From IMG/VR virus record IMGVR_UViG_3300005549_000017, positions 1-36,283 of that record: a stretch of DNA of 36,283 bases; one strand, 5' to 3'. Source of the stretch: a virus. Of this stretch, positions 1 to 7,199 are shown piece by piece. The translations under genes were made by a program, and so were the position numbers. The first letter of the stretch is position 1. Each line of letters begins with the position of its first letter. Under the pieces are notes generated by a model that searched no databases, had not been told where the DNA came from, and worked only from the letters and a program-made list of their open reading frames with translations.

Positions 1-42
1 CGGCTGGATTGGCGCTGGCCTTTCTGAGATGACCTACCTAAT
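1..42. repeat. 42-bp direct terminal repeat (left copy; right copy 36242-36283)
   Basis: The first 42 bases are identical to the last 42 bases of the window. The right copy contains the 3' end and stop codon of the coiled-coil membrane protein gene, and the left copy repeats that 3' end. The simplest reading is an overlap left when a circular or circularly permuted phage genome was opened by an assembler. A true short terminal redundancy is possible but cannot be told apart here. The unique genome length is then 36,241 bases. Confidence 0.95.
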
Positions 43-46
43 GAGT

Positions 47-83
47 CGGCCGGGGGGTCGGGCACCCTCCTTCCCCCCGACCG
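47..83 (+). terminator. GC-rich hairpin, possible terminator after the coiled-coil gene
   Basis: The arm at 47-57 (CGGCCGGGGGG) pairs with 73-83 (CCCCCCGACCG) with one C-A mismatch and a 15-base loop. An alternative 7-bp stem pairs 56-62 with 76-82. It lies just after the stop codon at 30-32 of the gene that crosses the join, and 30 bases before the next start. There is no U-tract, so it may act as a weak terminator or as a structured leader. Confidence 0.5.
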
Positions 84-113
84 TTCGATTCAGCAGGGCG
101 GGGAGAGCTTAGG

Positions 114-359
114 GTGAGTTACGTGCCTTTTCGTACCCCGACTGCGGCGACCCCCGCCCTGAATGTGCTGACCAAGCAGGAGTACGCCATCCTGCGCCTG
201 ACCGCATTGGGGTTGACTGGCCCGGCCGTTGCGCATCGGTTAGGGATCAGTCTTCAGACCGTGAAGAATCACCTGACCAAGGTCTACTTCGTCCTCAACG
301 TGAGCGGCCAGATCGAAGCCTTCCGAGCGATGGGCTGGCTGGTGGTGCCGGATGCCTAG
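114..359 (+). CDS. Stand-alone LuxR/GerE-type helix-turn-helix protein
   Basis: This 81-residue protein consists almost only of a LuxR C-terminal DNA-binding domain (about residues 18-77). It has the usual start LTKQEYAILRL, the turn region AHRLGIS and the recognition helix LQTVKNHLTKVY. No receiver or ligand-binding domain is present. It starts at GTG, with a purine-rich GGGGAGAG stretch about 10 bases upstream. It is the first gene after a hairpin and overlaps the next small gene by 8 bases. In the family this domain binds promoter DNA, so a role as phage regulator of late or lysis genes is an inference. Confidence 0.75.
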   Translation: MSYVPFRTPTAATPALNVLTKQEYAILRLTALGLTGPAVAHRLGISLQTVKNHLTKVYFVLNVSGQIEAFRAMGWLVVPDA

Positions 360-444
360 GACGCTGCGTCTGCGGCTGCTGTTCGGCCTGCTGCTGGCCG
401 TCGTGCTACTGCTTGTCGTCAGTGAGGTAGTCCGATGGACGTGA
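352..444 (+). CDS. Single-span membrane micro-protein, 30 residues
   Basis: This short frame overlaps the end of the LuxR-type gene (ATGCCTAG) and the next gene (CGATGG). The product begins with a basic MPRTLRLRLL stretch, followed by an almost uninterrupted run of Leu, Val and Ala from about residue 9 to 24 and a short WT end. That is one membrane helix with the positive end first. Its place in a lysis block suggests a small membrane helper such as an antiholin or pinholin, which is inference. The tight overlaps on both sides support it as a real gene. Confidence 0.5.
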   Translation: MPRTLRLRLLFGLLLAVVLLLVVSEVVRWT

Positions 445-614
445 AGTGGGTTCGCATCGTGTCGTACCACGCCATCCGCACCTGGACCCGCGTGCCCGGT
501 TCGTACATCACCTACTGCGGGCGCTCGGCCAGCGGGCCGGAGTTGGATAAACTTCCCACTGGGCTCTCGTGCGAGAGCTGCTTGAGAAGCCTCGCCCGTA
601 AGGCTGACTCGTGA
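435..614 (+). CDS. Small Cys-containing protein (treble-clef or zinc-ribbon-like)
   Basis: This 59-residue product has a HAIRTW segment followed by SYITYCGR and, about 17 residues later, SCESCLRSLA. The arrangement His - Cys - CxxC is common in small phage proteins thought to bind one zinc ion. The start at 435 overlaps the upstream gene and the stop overlaps the GTG start of the peptidase gene, so translation is probably coupled. The function is unknown. Confidence 0.55.
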   Translation: MDVKWVRIVSYHAIRTWTRVPGSYITYCGRSASGPELDKLPTGLSCESCLRSLARKADS

Positions 615-1438
615 TCTTCGGCAACCCCGTCGCTGGCGTCATTCATCCCAAGGGCTGGGTACCTCCGGCCGGCAGCCTTGACATGTACGTCATCCGCGAT
701 TGTGCGGATCACCAGGCCACCAATCAGGGCTGCGCACTCGACATCAACAACGGCCGCTGCGACGGCAAGGTGCTGGCGTCCAAGGCAGGTCGAGTCGTGA
801 ACATCGACCCGGTGCAAGGCATCGTGCGCATCGACCATGCCGATGGGACGCGGACCGCCTATGCCCACATGGTCCCGATCTTGGTCAGCGTCAACCAGAC
901 GGTCGCCCAAGGCCAGCAGATCGGCGAGATCGGCGATGCCCATGACCCGGCCATTACCAACTTCAGCGGGTGCCATCTGCACTTCGCCGTCCAACTCAGC
1001 ACTACGGGCCCGGAGGTAGACCCCTGGCCCTACATGAACGGAGGCGACATGATCGGCATCGTGACGGCGACCCTGCTGGCGGGCGGACCGCGCAGCTTCA
1101 GTATCCCTGGTGGGATCACACTGAACGGATACGACCCTGCGCGTCCGGGCGGGCCGATCGTGTCCTTCCCATCCGGCACCGGCAGCAGCGCGCATGCCGA
1201 TGCCCGCGTCAAGATCGAGTGGCCCGGAGCCAGCCCGCTACCGATCCCGAACGGCTACCCGTTCCTGCGGGTGGTAGATGGCGTGCTCAAGGGGCTGATG
1301 GTGGTCGAGCAGTACGTCACGCTGGCGCCCGATCCGCCGGCTACCGGCCACTCCGACGCCGAGTTGCAGGCCGCCGTGACCAAGGCTCGGGCCAACGGCA
1401 TCCTCGATGCCGGCAATGCGGCCTTGGCCGTCAAGTAG
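611..1438 (+). CDS. M23-family metallopeptidase, probable endolysin
   Basis: Residues about 45-140 match a LytM/M23 beta-sheet core: ASKAGRVVNID, IDHADGTRTAYAHM, VAQGQQIGEIGD and GCHLHFAV, followed by DPWPYM. Candidate zinc ligands are H34 or a nearby residue, D44 and H124, with H86 and H122 as catalytic helpers. The usual first motif HxxxD is altered here, because the nearest His is ten residues before D44. M23 enzymes cut peptide cross-links of peptidoglycan. The C-terminal part (145-275) is unassigned and may bind the wall. The start is GTG, overlapping the previous stop. Holin-like genes follow directly, which supports a lysis role. A tail-associated wall hydrolase is less likely from this position. 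Confidence 0.8.
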   Translation: MIFGNPVAGVIHPKGWVPPAGSLDMYVIRDCADHQATNQGCALDINNGRCDGKVLASKAGRVVNIDPVQGIVRIDHADGTRTAYAHMVPILVSVNQTVAQGQQIGEIGDAHDPAITNFSGCHLHFAVQLSTTGPEVDPWPYMNGGDMIGIVTATLLAGGPRSFSIPGGITLNGYDPARPGGPIVSFPSGTGSSAHADARVKIEWPGASPLPIPNGYPFLRVVDGVLKGLMVVEQYVTLAPDPPATGHSDAELQAAVTKARANGILDAGNAALAVK

Positions 1439-1448
1439 GAGGAAACCC

Positions 1449-1637
1449 ATGACTCGCCCAACCATCGTTCGCTTTATCGAAGCCTTCATCGCCGTGTTCG
1501 TGGTCGCCTTCGGCGCCAGTGCCGTGTTCACCAACGGGACCGACCTGTTCGGGGCCGACGGGCTCCGCGCGGTAGGTGAGGCTGCCGTCGCAGCAGCGCT
1601 GCTCGCCGTCCGGCGCGTGCTGGCGGTGACGGGATGA
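1449..1637 (+). CDS. Holin-like protein, two membrane spans
   Basis: The ATG at 1449 is preceded by AGGAGG (1437-1442) with a 6-base spacer, so it is the likely start although the frame is open further upstream. The 62-residue product has two hydrophobic helices, about 7-27 (FIEAFIAVFVVAFGASAVF) and 37-57, separated by a short polar turn and ending in Arg-containing residues. Size, topology and position right after the endolysin fit a class II holin, which permeabilises the inner membrane so the endolysin can reach the wall. Confidence 0.65.
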   Translation: MTRPTIVRFIEAFIAVFVVAFGASAVFTNGTDLFGADGLRAVGEAAVAAALLAVRRVLAVTG

Positions 1638-1852
1638 CCGACTGGACTAGGCCCATTAAAACTGTGACCGGCTTTGCGGGTTTGTGGCCTAAGACTGAAA
1701 CAATCTCTACTCTCGATCTGCTCAAGCGGGAAGCGATGAGGAGGGGCCTCGACCCCTCATGGTTCGATGAACTAGCCAACCTTCCTTCTGAACCCGGATC
1801 ATTGGGGCCAAGTGATCCTGGGAAGCTTGGCCTTGAGAAGGTGTCGGGATGA
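1634..1852 (+). CDS. Hypothetical 72-residue protein with lower GC
   Basis: It overlaps the holin-like gene by the ATGA arrangement and ends in an overlap with the next gene. The protein is soluble, with TWP-type residues at the start, a helical middle (LDLLKREAMRRGLD) and a Gly/Ser/Pro-rich tail (SEPGSLGPSDPGK). The DNA is visibly less GC-rich than its neighbours, with more A- and T-ending codons, which may mark a recent insertion into the lysis block. I do not recognise a family. Confidence 0.6.
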   Translation: MTDWTRPIKTVTGFAGLWPKTETISTLDLLKREAMRRGLDPSWFDELANLPSEPGSLGPSDPGKLGLEKVSG

Positions 1853-2196
1853 CCGACCCAACCAAAATCTTCGCCTACGCCGTCTCGGCGGCCATCCTGG
1901 CGGGCACCTACTACGCGCTGGTCCTGTACCCGCTGGTGCTGGATGCGGACGTGAAGCTGTGGCTGACGGCTCTGGCCGGGGCTGCTACCACCTTCATCTT
2001 CGGGGACCAGGTGGCGAGCCGTACCAACCGCGCGGCCAATGCGACCTTCGACAAGGGGTTGAGCGCGACTCCGAACGATTCGATGCCGACCGTCACCGTG
2101 GATTCCGGGCCTCCGGCAACTGCTACCGTTACGCCATCCGCATCTCCGGCCGCCACCAATGACTCAACCGCCACCTACACGTCTGGGCAAGGCTAA
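1849..2196 (+). CDS. Membrane protein, second holin candidate
   Basis: This 115-residue protein has two predicted membrane helices, about residues 6-28 (KIFAYAVSAAILAGTYYALV region) and 36-55 (WLTALAGAATTFIFG). A long Thr/Ser/Pro/Ala-rich C-terminal tail follows, rich in PSASPAATNDST-like sequence. Holins and antiholins often occur as adjacent pairs, and this gene lies two genes after the first holin candidate. It starts with an overlapping ATGA. The low-complexity tail is unusual for a holin and could be periplasmic or a spacer. Confidence 0.6.
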   Translation: MTDPTKIFAYAVSAAILAGTYYALVLYPLVLDADVKLWLTALAGAATTFIFGDQVASRTNRAANATFDKGLSATPNDSMPTVTVDSGPPATATVTPSASPAATNDSTATYTSGQG

Positions 2197-2261
2197 TGGA
2201 GAGCTTGCTGGTGGTCGTTCTGGTCGTGCTGCTGATCCTGTTCCTGCTCAAGAGGTTGTGA
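2196..2261 (+). CDS. 21-residue hydrophobic micro-protein
   Basis: The frame starts one base inside the previous stop (TAATGG) and ends sharing a base with the next ATG (TGATGG). The product is MESLL followed by a run of Val and Leu to LLKRL, so it is a single membrane helix with a basic C-terminus. The tight coupling on both sides favours expression. Its role is unknown. A small lysis regulator is one guess. Confidence 0.4.
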   Translation: MESLLVVVLVVLLILFLLKRL

Positions 2262-2326
2262 TGGACGACCATCCGGCTCCCTGCTCAGAGGCCCTGTGTG
2301 GCTGCGTCTGCCCGGAGGAGGACTGA
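2261..2326 (+). CDS. 21-residue Cys-rich micro-protein
   Basis: It starts at the TGATGG junction with the previous micro-gene. The product has four cysteines in 21 residues (PCSEALCGCVCPEED) and an acidic end. The cysteines could bind a metal or form disulfides. There is no recognisable family. The stop is followed one base later by the next GTG start, and this contiguity is the main support. Confidence 0.35.
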   Translation: MDDHPAPCSEALCGCVCPEED

Positions 2327-2327
2327 C

Positions 2328-2510
2328 GTGTGGCAGCTCTACCAGCGCATCCGCTACTACTTCAGGCTCAGGCGACGTCTGCGGGAATCGGCTGCGCTGT
2401 GGGCCGAGTTGGAATCCGATCCGACCTTCAACGAGGCGATGGAGGACGGGATCGCGCAGATAGCCGAGCAGAGGAAGCGGGATTACGAGCCGGTGAGGCC
2501 GAACGGGTGA
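2328..2510 (+). CDS. Hypothetical helical protein, 60 residues
   Basis: It starts at GTG 2328 just after the previous stop and ends in a GTGA overlap with the first glycosyltransferase gene. The protein is basic at the start (QRIRYYFRLRRRLRES) and acidic in the middle (WAELESDPTFNEAMEDG), with predicted helices throughout. I do not recognise it. The amphipathic basic N-terminus could lie on a membrane. Confidence 0.55.
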   Translation: MWQLYQRIRYYFRLRRRLRESAALWAELESDPTFNEAMEDGIAQIAEQRKRDYEPVRPNG

Positions 2511-3241
2511 CCGTGGCCGTGCCGTACTTCGGCGTCCCTGATCTCGTCGAGCGAGCGGTGACGTCGATCCTGGCGCAGACGCACCGGAACATGCGGCTGG
2601 TCGTGGTTGGCGACGGTCAGGAGCCGCCACTGTCCAAGGTCCGCGACTCGCGGCTGATCGTCTACACCCTGCCCCAGAATCGAGGGACCTACTTCGCCCT
2701 CCAGCTCGTTCTCCAGGCTTCGCCCGATGCGTGGCACGCTCCGCACGGCGCCGACGATTGGACCGACCCGACCCATCTTGAAAGCCTGCTGGCGCTCGGC
2801 AAGGACGCGGTCGCGATGGGTACCGTCTGGATTCACAACGGGGACCAAGTAAGGGTCGAGAGCATCGGCAAGGAAGGTTGGCACGTCGGCATCTTCCGCT
2901 CTGAACGGCTCAAAGCGCTAGGCGGCTACGACCCTTCGGCGAGGCTCAGTCAGGACACCCACGTCCTCAAGCTACTCGACCTGATGGGCGGCTATCACCG
3001 CCACAAGTTGGCCAACCCGACGTACCACGTCTGGAAGCACGCCGGGCAGTTGACGCACGGCCCTAGGACCGGCCTCCATTCAGCGAAGCGCAACCGGCAG
3101 CGGGCTTACGACCGAGCCATCCTGTCTCGCTGCCGGGGCAGGAGCGTTGCCCAGATCAAGGCGTTCAGGGAGTCGCGCGTGCCGCCCATCATCCAGGCCG
3201 CCTTGGCTGAGCACGTCGAACGACTGCGAGCACAGATGTGA
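2507..3241 (+). CDS. Family 2-like (GT-A) glycosyltransferase
   Basis: The GTG at 2507 overlaps the previous stop and gives a 244-residue protein that begins directly with the beta-strand VAVPYFG and SILAQTHRNMRLVVVGDG. This is the classic nucleotide-sugar-binding start of GT2 enzymes. The DxD-like metal site is probably GADDW (D83, D84). A later GGYD segment resembles the acceptor-side GG..E/D motif. The enzyme should transfer a sugar from a nucleotide donor. It is the first of four overlapping glycosyltransferase-like genes, which suggests one modification pathway. The acceptor is unknown (virion protein, DNA or host surface). Confidence 0.75.
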   Translation: MTVAVPYFGVPDLVERAVTSILAQTHRNMRLVVVGDGQEPPLSKVRDSRLIVYTLPQNRGTYFALQLVLQASPDAWHAPHGADDWTDPTHLESLLALGKDAVAMGTVWIHNGDQVRVESIGKEGWHVGIFRSERLKALGGYDPSARLSQDTHVLKLLDLMGGYHRHKLANPTYHVWKHAGQLTHGPRTGLHSAKRNRQRAYDRAILSRCRGRSVAQIKAFRESRVPPIIQAALAEHVERLRAQM

Positions 3242-4074
3242 AGCTCCTCATTGTCAACCCCGGCACCGACATCGCGGGCTGCGGTATCGCGCTGAAGTAC
3301 GCCTTCGACCGGCACGCTCCCGAATGGACTGCCCATCATGTTCGCAGACTCCCGAGTATCTACGATTACCCCACCGATCGCCCCTGGTCAGAACTGGAAT
3401 CGCTGTGGCTTGAGGCTGACTTGGTGCATGTCATGGACGATCCTCGCATTCTGCGAGAGCTGCCAGCTCGCCCCAACGTATTCGTGCAGTATCTGGGCTC
3501 GACCTTCCGCAAGTATCGGGACGAGCTCCTCCGCATTTGCCGCGAGTACGGGGCTAGGCAAACGGGGAGCCTTGATCTATTAGGGCCTGACATCGAATGG
3601 CTGCCAGTGGCGTTCGATTCCGCCAACCTTCAGCACAATGGCAACGGGCAGGTGAAGATTGCGCACGCCCCGACCGACCGGGCATTGAAGTCCACTGACC
3701 TCATCATCGAGGCTGTTGGGCGGCTCCCGGTTGCGTTTGACCTGATCGAACGGGTTCCGCACCGCGAATGCCTTGATCGCAAGGCTCAGGCGGACATCTA
3801 CGTCGACGAACTGACGCTAGGTTACGGTCTCAACGCCATCGAGTGCTGGGCAATGGGCATCCCGGTTGTGTCCGGTATGACGATTGGACGAGAGGCGCTG
3901 ACGTTCGAGGTGCCTTGGGAGGATGCTACGGCTGCGACTCTGTACGACGTGCTCCTGCGGCTGGTGGAGTCAGCCGACCAACGCAAGCTCGCCGCGGACC
4001 GCGGTAAGGCACACGTAGAGCGGTACCACGCGCCAGCCGCTGTGGTCCAGCGTGTGCTCGAGTTGGCCGCATGA
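3238..4074 (+). CDS. GT-B fold glycosyltransferase (GT4-like)
   Basis: This 278-residue protein starts with KLLIVNPGTDIAGCG, a Rossmann strand and loop. It continues with ADLVHVMDDPRI and a second Rossmann half (VKIAHAPTDRALKSTDLIIEAV). The C-terminal donor-binding segment has YVDELTLGYGLNAIECWAMGIPVV, in which E202 matches the conserved acidic residue of the GT4 EX7E region. It is somewhat short for the family. The GTG start overlaps the previous stop. Its place between GT-A enzymes suggests it adds another sugar to the same glycan. Confidence 0.7.
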   Translation: MKLLIVNPGTDIAGCGIALKYAFDRHAPEWTAHHVRRLPSIYDYPTDRPWSELESLWLEADLVHVMDDPRILRELPARPNVFVQYLGSTFRKYRDELLRICREYGARQTGSLDLLGPDIEWLPVAFDSANLQHNGNGQVKIAHAPTDRALKSTDLIIEAVGRLPVAFDLIERVPHRECLDRKAQADIYVDELTLGYGLNAIECWAMGIPVVSGMTIGREALTFEVPWEDATAATLYDVLLRLVESADQRKLAADRGKAHVERYHAPAAVVQRVLELAA

Positions 4075-4754
4075 TCTACTTCGTGACGCCGGCCTACCAA
4101 CGCTTCGCCCTCACTGCCGTCTGCCTGGAGCAGCGCCGACAGGTCATCGAGCATCTGGCCGCCCAAGGTGTCGAGGCTCGCTGTGTGGTCGTCGCTGACG
4201 ACGAGAACCTGGACATCGCCAAGGGGCTGGGCTTCGATACGGTCGAGCAGAACAATGACTGGCTGGGCCGCAAGTTCAACGACGGTATGCAGTACGCCGG
4301 CGAGCATGGGGCCGACTGGATAGTGCCGATCGGCTCCGATTCGTGGATTGACCCGGCCTACTTTCTGCCGCTGCCTTCCAAGCCGGTTGCCCGCACCTCG
4401 ATCCGATACGCGGTGGTCGAGCCCCAGCGCATGGCGACCCTGAAGGTGCGGCGTCGAGGAGCAGGGCCATACATGCTTCACCGCGATCTTCTCAAGAGAT
4501 CGGGCTTCCGTCCAGCCATCGATGAACTGCGCAAGGGGATCGACGGTTCCACCATCTTGGGCATTGGACCGATGCGCTGGGAGCAGCGTGACCTCCATTC
4601 GATGCAGTACATCGGATTTCGCGGGATACCACACCTAACCAAGTATGCCGACCTCTGGAGGAAGTGGGGCGCCGGTCAGTTCAACAACCCGTGGGAACTG
4701 CTGGCGCAGCACTACGACCCCGCATTGGTGGAGCAGGCGAGGTTGGCGCTGTGA
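4071..4754 (+). CDS. GT-A-like glycosyltransferase
   Basis: This 227-residue protein has the beginning IYFVTPAYQRFALTAVCL, a segment CVVVADDENLDIAKGL, and a probable DxD site in PIGSDSWIDP (about residues 87-95). WLGRKFNDGMQYA matches the helix that precedes the metal site in GT2 proteins. The C-terminal half is less conserved and ends with aromatic residues. It overlaps its neighbours by 4 bases on each side. It is probably a divergent family 2 enzyme in the same cassette. Confidence 0.6.
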   Translation: MIYFVTPAYQRFALTAVCLEQRRQVIEHLAAQGVEARCVVVADDENLDIAKGLGFDTVEQNNDWLGRKFNDGMQYAGEHGADWIVPIGSDSWIDPAYFLPLPSKPVARTSIRYAVVEPQRMATLKVRRRGAGPYMLHRDLLKRSGFRPAIDELRKGIDGSTILGIGPMRWEQRDLHSMQYIGFRGIPHLTKYADLWRKWGAGQFNNPWELLAQHYDPALVEQARLAL

Positions 4755-5461
4755 AGCTCTCAATCCTCGTTCCTTTCCGGGATGCTGACGGGACTCGCAC
4801 CAGGGCCAGGGACTGGATCCTCGCCCGCTGGGCGCACTTCTATCCTGATGCCGAGATTATCGTTGCCAGCGACGACGGAGTGGACCCGTTCAACAAGTCA
4901 CTTGCCGTCAACAAGGCCGCCGCTCAAGCGACGGGTGACATCTTCGTGATCCTCGATGCCGATACCTGGATCGACCCACAGTTCATGAACCGGGCTATCG
5001 GCCTTGTGGAACAAGGTGTCCCCTGGGTCATTCCAGCTCGACGCTCGATGCGGCTGAAGCAGGACATCAGCGAGAAGATCATGGCCCTCTCACCGGAAGG
5101 TCCCCTGCCAGCGATCACGGCGACTCAGGCCGAGGGCGGCATCGCCCCGGTGGTAGGCTTTCTGTGGGTGGTCAGTCGGGCAGGCTTCGAGCAGATCGGT
5201 GGCATGGACGAGCGCATCCGGGGCTGGGGCGGCGAGGACACCGCCTTTACGATGGCGATGGATCGCGTGGTGGGCAAGCATCATCGCGGGGCCGGCACGG
5301 TCATGTGCCTGTGGCACCCACGTCCCAGGGACGAAGATCGCAAGCGAGTGTGGGTAGGGCAGGGGCGGCGACGCGACACCGAGCAGGCCAAGGAGGCGCT
5401 GCACGCGCGCTACGCCAACGCCAAGTCGAGGGCCGCCATGCTGCAGGTGCTGGCGCGATGA
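4751..5461 (+). CDS. GT-A glycosyltransferase with GWGGED motif
   Basis: The GTG at 4751 overlaps the previous stop and gives 236 residues. The start KLSILVPFRDADGTR, the metal site VILDADTWIDP (DAD at 69-71) and the late motif RGWGGEDTAF (158-166) match GT2/GT7/GT27-type enzymes. In those families the GWGGED segment binds acceptor and donor, and members include galactosyl- and N-acetylgalactosaminyl-transferases. The sugar cannot be assigned from sequence alone. It is the last of the four glycosyltransferases and overlaps the HNH nuclease gene that starts the packaging block. Confidence 0.75.
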   Translation: MKLSILVPFRDADGTRTRARDWILARWAHFYPDAEIIVASDDGVDPFNKSLAVNKAAAQATGDIFVILDADTWIDPQFMNRAIGLVEQGVPWVIPARRSMRLKQDISEKIMALSPEGPLPAITATQAEGGIAPVVGFLWVVSRAGFEQIGGMDERIRGWGGEDTAFTMAMDRVVGKHHRGAGTVMCLWHPRPRDEDRKRVWVGQGRRRDTEQAKEALHARYANAKSRAAMLQVLAR

Positions 5462-5817
5462 TGCGGACCATCCGCTTTGCTGCGCCCAAGCCTAAGCGAC
5501 CACGCCACTGGAGCGCCTTCGGTGAGAAGGAGCGTCGCTACGTGCTGGAGCGGGACAGGCACCAGTGTCAGCTACGCTTGTCTGGCTGCGAGGGCTACAC
5601 CAACGCGGTCGACCACATCGTCAGCCGCGAGGACGGCGGCACGGATCAGCGCGATAACTTGCAGGCCGCCTGCCCGTCGTGCAACCGGCGCAAGTGGAGC
5701 GCGTCTGGTTTTTTTAGCGAGCACATTGTGCATGAGCAAGCTCCGGCGGATTTCCCTCCCCGCAGCCGATGGTCCGTCATACGCGCCGATTACTCGCGGA
5801 AGGAGCGGACGAGTTGA
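5458..5817 (+). CDS. HNH endonuclease next to the terminase
   Basis: This 119-residue protein has the HNH core RYVLERDRHQCQL (C37, C44), VDHIVSREDGGTD (D52 and H53 as metal and base residues), N67 and ACPSCNRRKW (C72, C75). HNH proteins encoded beside the large terminase in HK97-type phages are known to work with the terminase in cutting DNA at packaging. No small terminase subunit is recognisable nearby, so this protein may matter for packaging specificity. It begins with ATGATG overlapping the previous gene. Confidence 0.8.
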   Translation: MMRTIRFAAPKPKRPRHWSAFGEKERRYVLERDRHQCQLRLSGCEGYTNAVDHIVSREDGGTDQRDNLQAACPSCNRRKWSASGFFSEHIVHEQAPADFPPRSRWSVIRADYSRKERTS

Positions 5818-7199
5818 CGGCCGAAGCCGACAGCCTACGCCTGCCGCTGAAGGGAGTCACCGAGCCCCGCATCGCACCTCCCCTGCCGCTCACCGGCCGT
5901 CACGTCGACTACGCGGAGGTTGGCCGCTCACTGGGTATCAACCTCTACCCGTGGCAGGAACTCGCCAGCCGCTACCTATGCGCCACCGGCCCCGACGGCT
6001 GGCTGTTCCGCGAGGTCTGCATCGTGGTGGCGCGCCAGAACGGCAAGACCGAGCTGCTGGTGCCACGCATCGTGATGGACCTGCGCGCTGGCAAGCGCAT
6101 CCTGCACACCGCCCACCGCATGCGGCTCGCGCGCAAGGTGTTCCTGCGGGTCGCCCGAGCGCTCGCCAAGGAGGCCGAGGTCATCCGCTTCGCCCAGGGG
6201 CAGGAGGAGATCTTCATGCCCAACGGCGGCAGCTACGTGATCGTGGCTGCCCAGCGTGGCGCGCGTGGTGAGGCGGCCGACACCCTCATCATCGACGAGG
6301 TGCGCGAGTTCGAGGATTCCGATGTGCTGGCTGCCACTACCCCGACCCTGAGCGCCAGCCCCGACCCGCAGATCATTTACCTGTCCAACGCCGGTTCACA
6401 TGCTTCCGTGGTCCTCAATGATCTCAAGAAGCGTGGCGAGGAAGGCGGCGACGGCGAGTACGCCTACCTCGAGTGGTCCGCCGACCCGGCCTTGCGAGCA
6501 GAGGACCGGCGCGGTTGGGAGCAGGCCAACCCGGCGCTCGGGCATCGGTTGCGGATGGAGGAGAACCTAGAGCAGGCGTTTCTGCTGCTCCCTCCTGAGA
6601 GGTTCGAGACCGAGCACCTGTGCCGTTGGGTTGCCACGATGCATCCCAAGTTGGTATCGGACGCGGCCTGGAACCTATGCCAAGGCGAAGTCAGCACGCC
6701 CGATGGACGCACTTCGATGGCCTTCAACATGGATCAGAACGCGACCCGTGCCTCAGCCGCGATGGCGTGGGCGATGGCAGATGGGCGGATCGCGCTGGTC
6801 GAGCTGATTGAGGCGATCGGCGACCCGATCGATATTGACAAGTTGGGGATCGACCTCAAGGCGCTGTCCGTCGCACGACGAGCCAGACAGATCGGTTTCG
6901 CCTCGTGGACTGATGCGCCGCTGGCCCGTCATATGCCGCGCGCCAAGGCGATCGATGGCAAGGAACTAGCCGCCGCCAGCGGCAAGTTCGCCGAACTGGT
7001 GTCATCCGCGCGGTTAGTATGGGATGGGGCCAGCCACGTCAGCGAGGACTTGGCCTGGACCAGCCGCAAGCCGCACGAATCAGGCGCCTGGATCGCCGTG
7101 CCGGCTTCTCCTGAACGTCCGGTAACCTCAGTGCTGGCCGCCATCCGGGCGGTGTGGCTGGCGAGTCAACCAAAGCCCGCCGCTCCGAGGATTGGATGA
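5814..7199 (+). CDS. terL: Terminase large subunit
   Basis: The ATPase motor is clear: adenine region LYPWQELASRYL, Walker A ARQNGKT (about 73-79), Walker B LIIDEV (D161, E162) and a coupling segment TPTLSA. The C-terminal half holds the RNase H-like nuclease, probably starting at AFNMDQNATRA. I chose the TTG at 5814 because a perfect AAGGAG (5800-5805) lies 8 bases upstream and the start overlaps the previous stop. An in-frame ATG at 5769 would overlap the HNH gene by 49 bases and has no good ribosome site. The predicted length is 461 residues, normal for HK97/phage-terminase-like proteins. It packages DNA into proheads through the portal. Confidence 0.92.
   Translation: MTAEADSLRLPLKGVTEPRIAPPLPLTGRHVDYAEVGRSLGINLYPWQELASRYLCATGPDGWLFREVCIVVARQNGKTELLVPRIVMDLRAGKRILHTAHRMRLARKVFLRVARALAKEAEVIRFAQGQEEIFMPNGGSYVIVAAQRGARGEAADTLIIDEVREFEDSDVLAATTPTLSASPDPQIIYLSNAGSHASVVLNDLKKRGEEGGDGEYAYLEWSADPALRAEDRRGWEQANPALGHRLRMEENLEQAFLLLPPERFETEHLCRWVATMHPKLVSDAAWNLCQGEVSTPDGRTSMAFNMDQNATRASAAMAWAMADGRIALVELIEAIGDPIDIDKLGIDLKALSVARRARQIGFASWTDAPLARHMPRAKAIDGKELAAASGKFAELVSSARLVWDGASHVSEDLAWTSRKPHESGAWIAVPASPERPVTSVLAAIRAVWLASQPKPAAPRIG

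Noticed and set aside
80-105. GTTCGATTC as a tRNA T-loop
   Set aside because: The flanking bases do not pair as a T-stem and no acceptor or anticodon arm can be formed.
5769-5813. Upstream ATG as terminase start
   Set aside because: It lacks a ribosome site and makes a 49-base overlap, while TTG 5814 has an ideal site.
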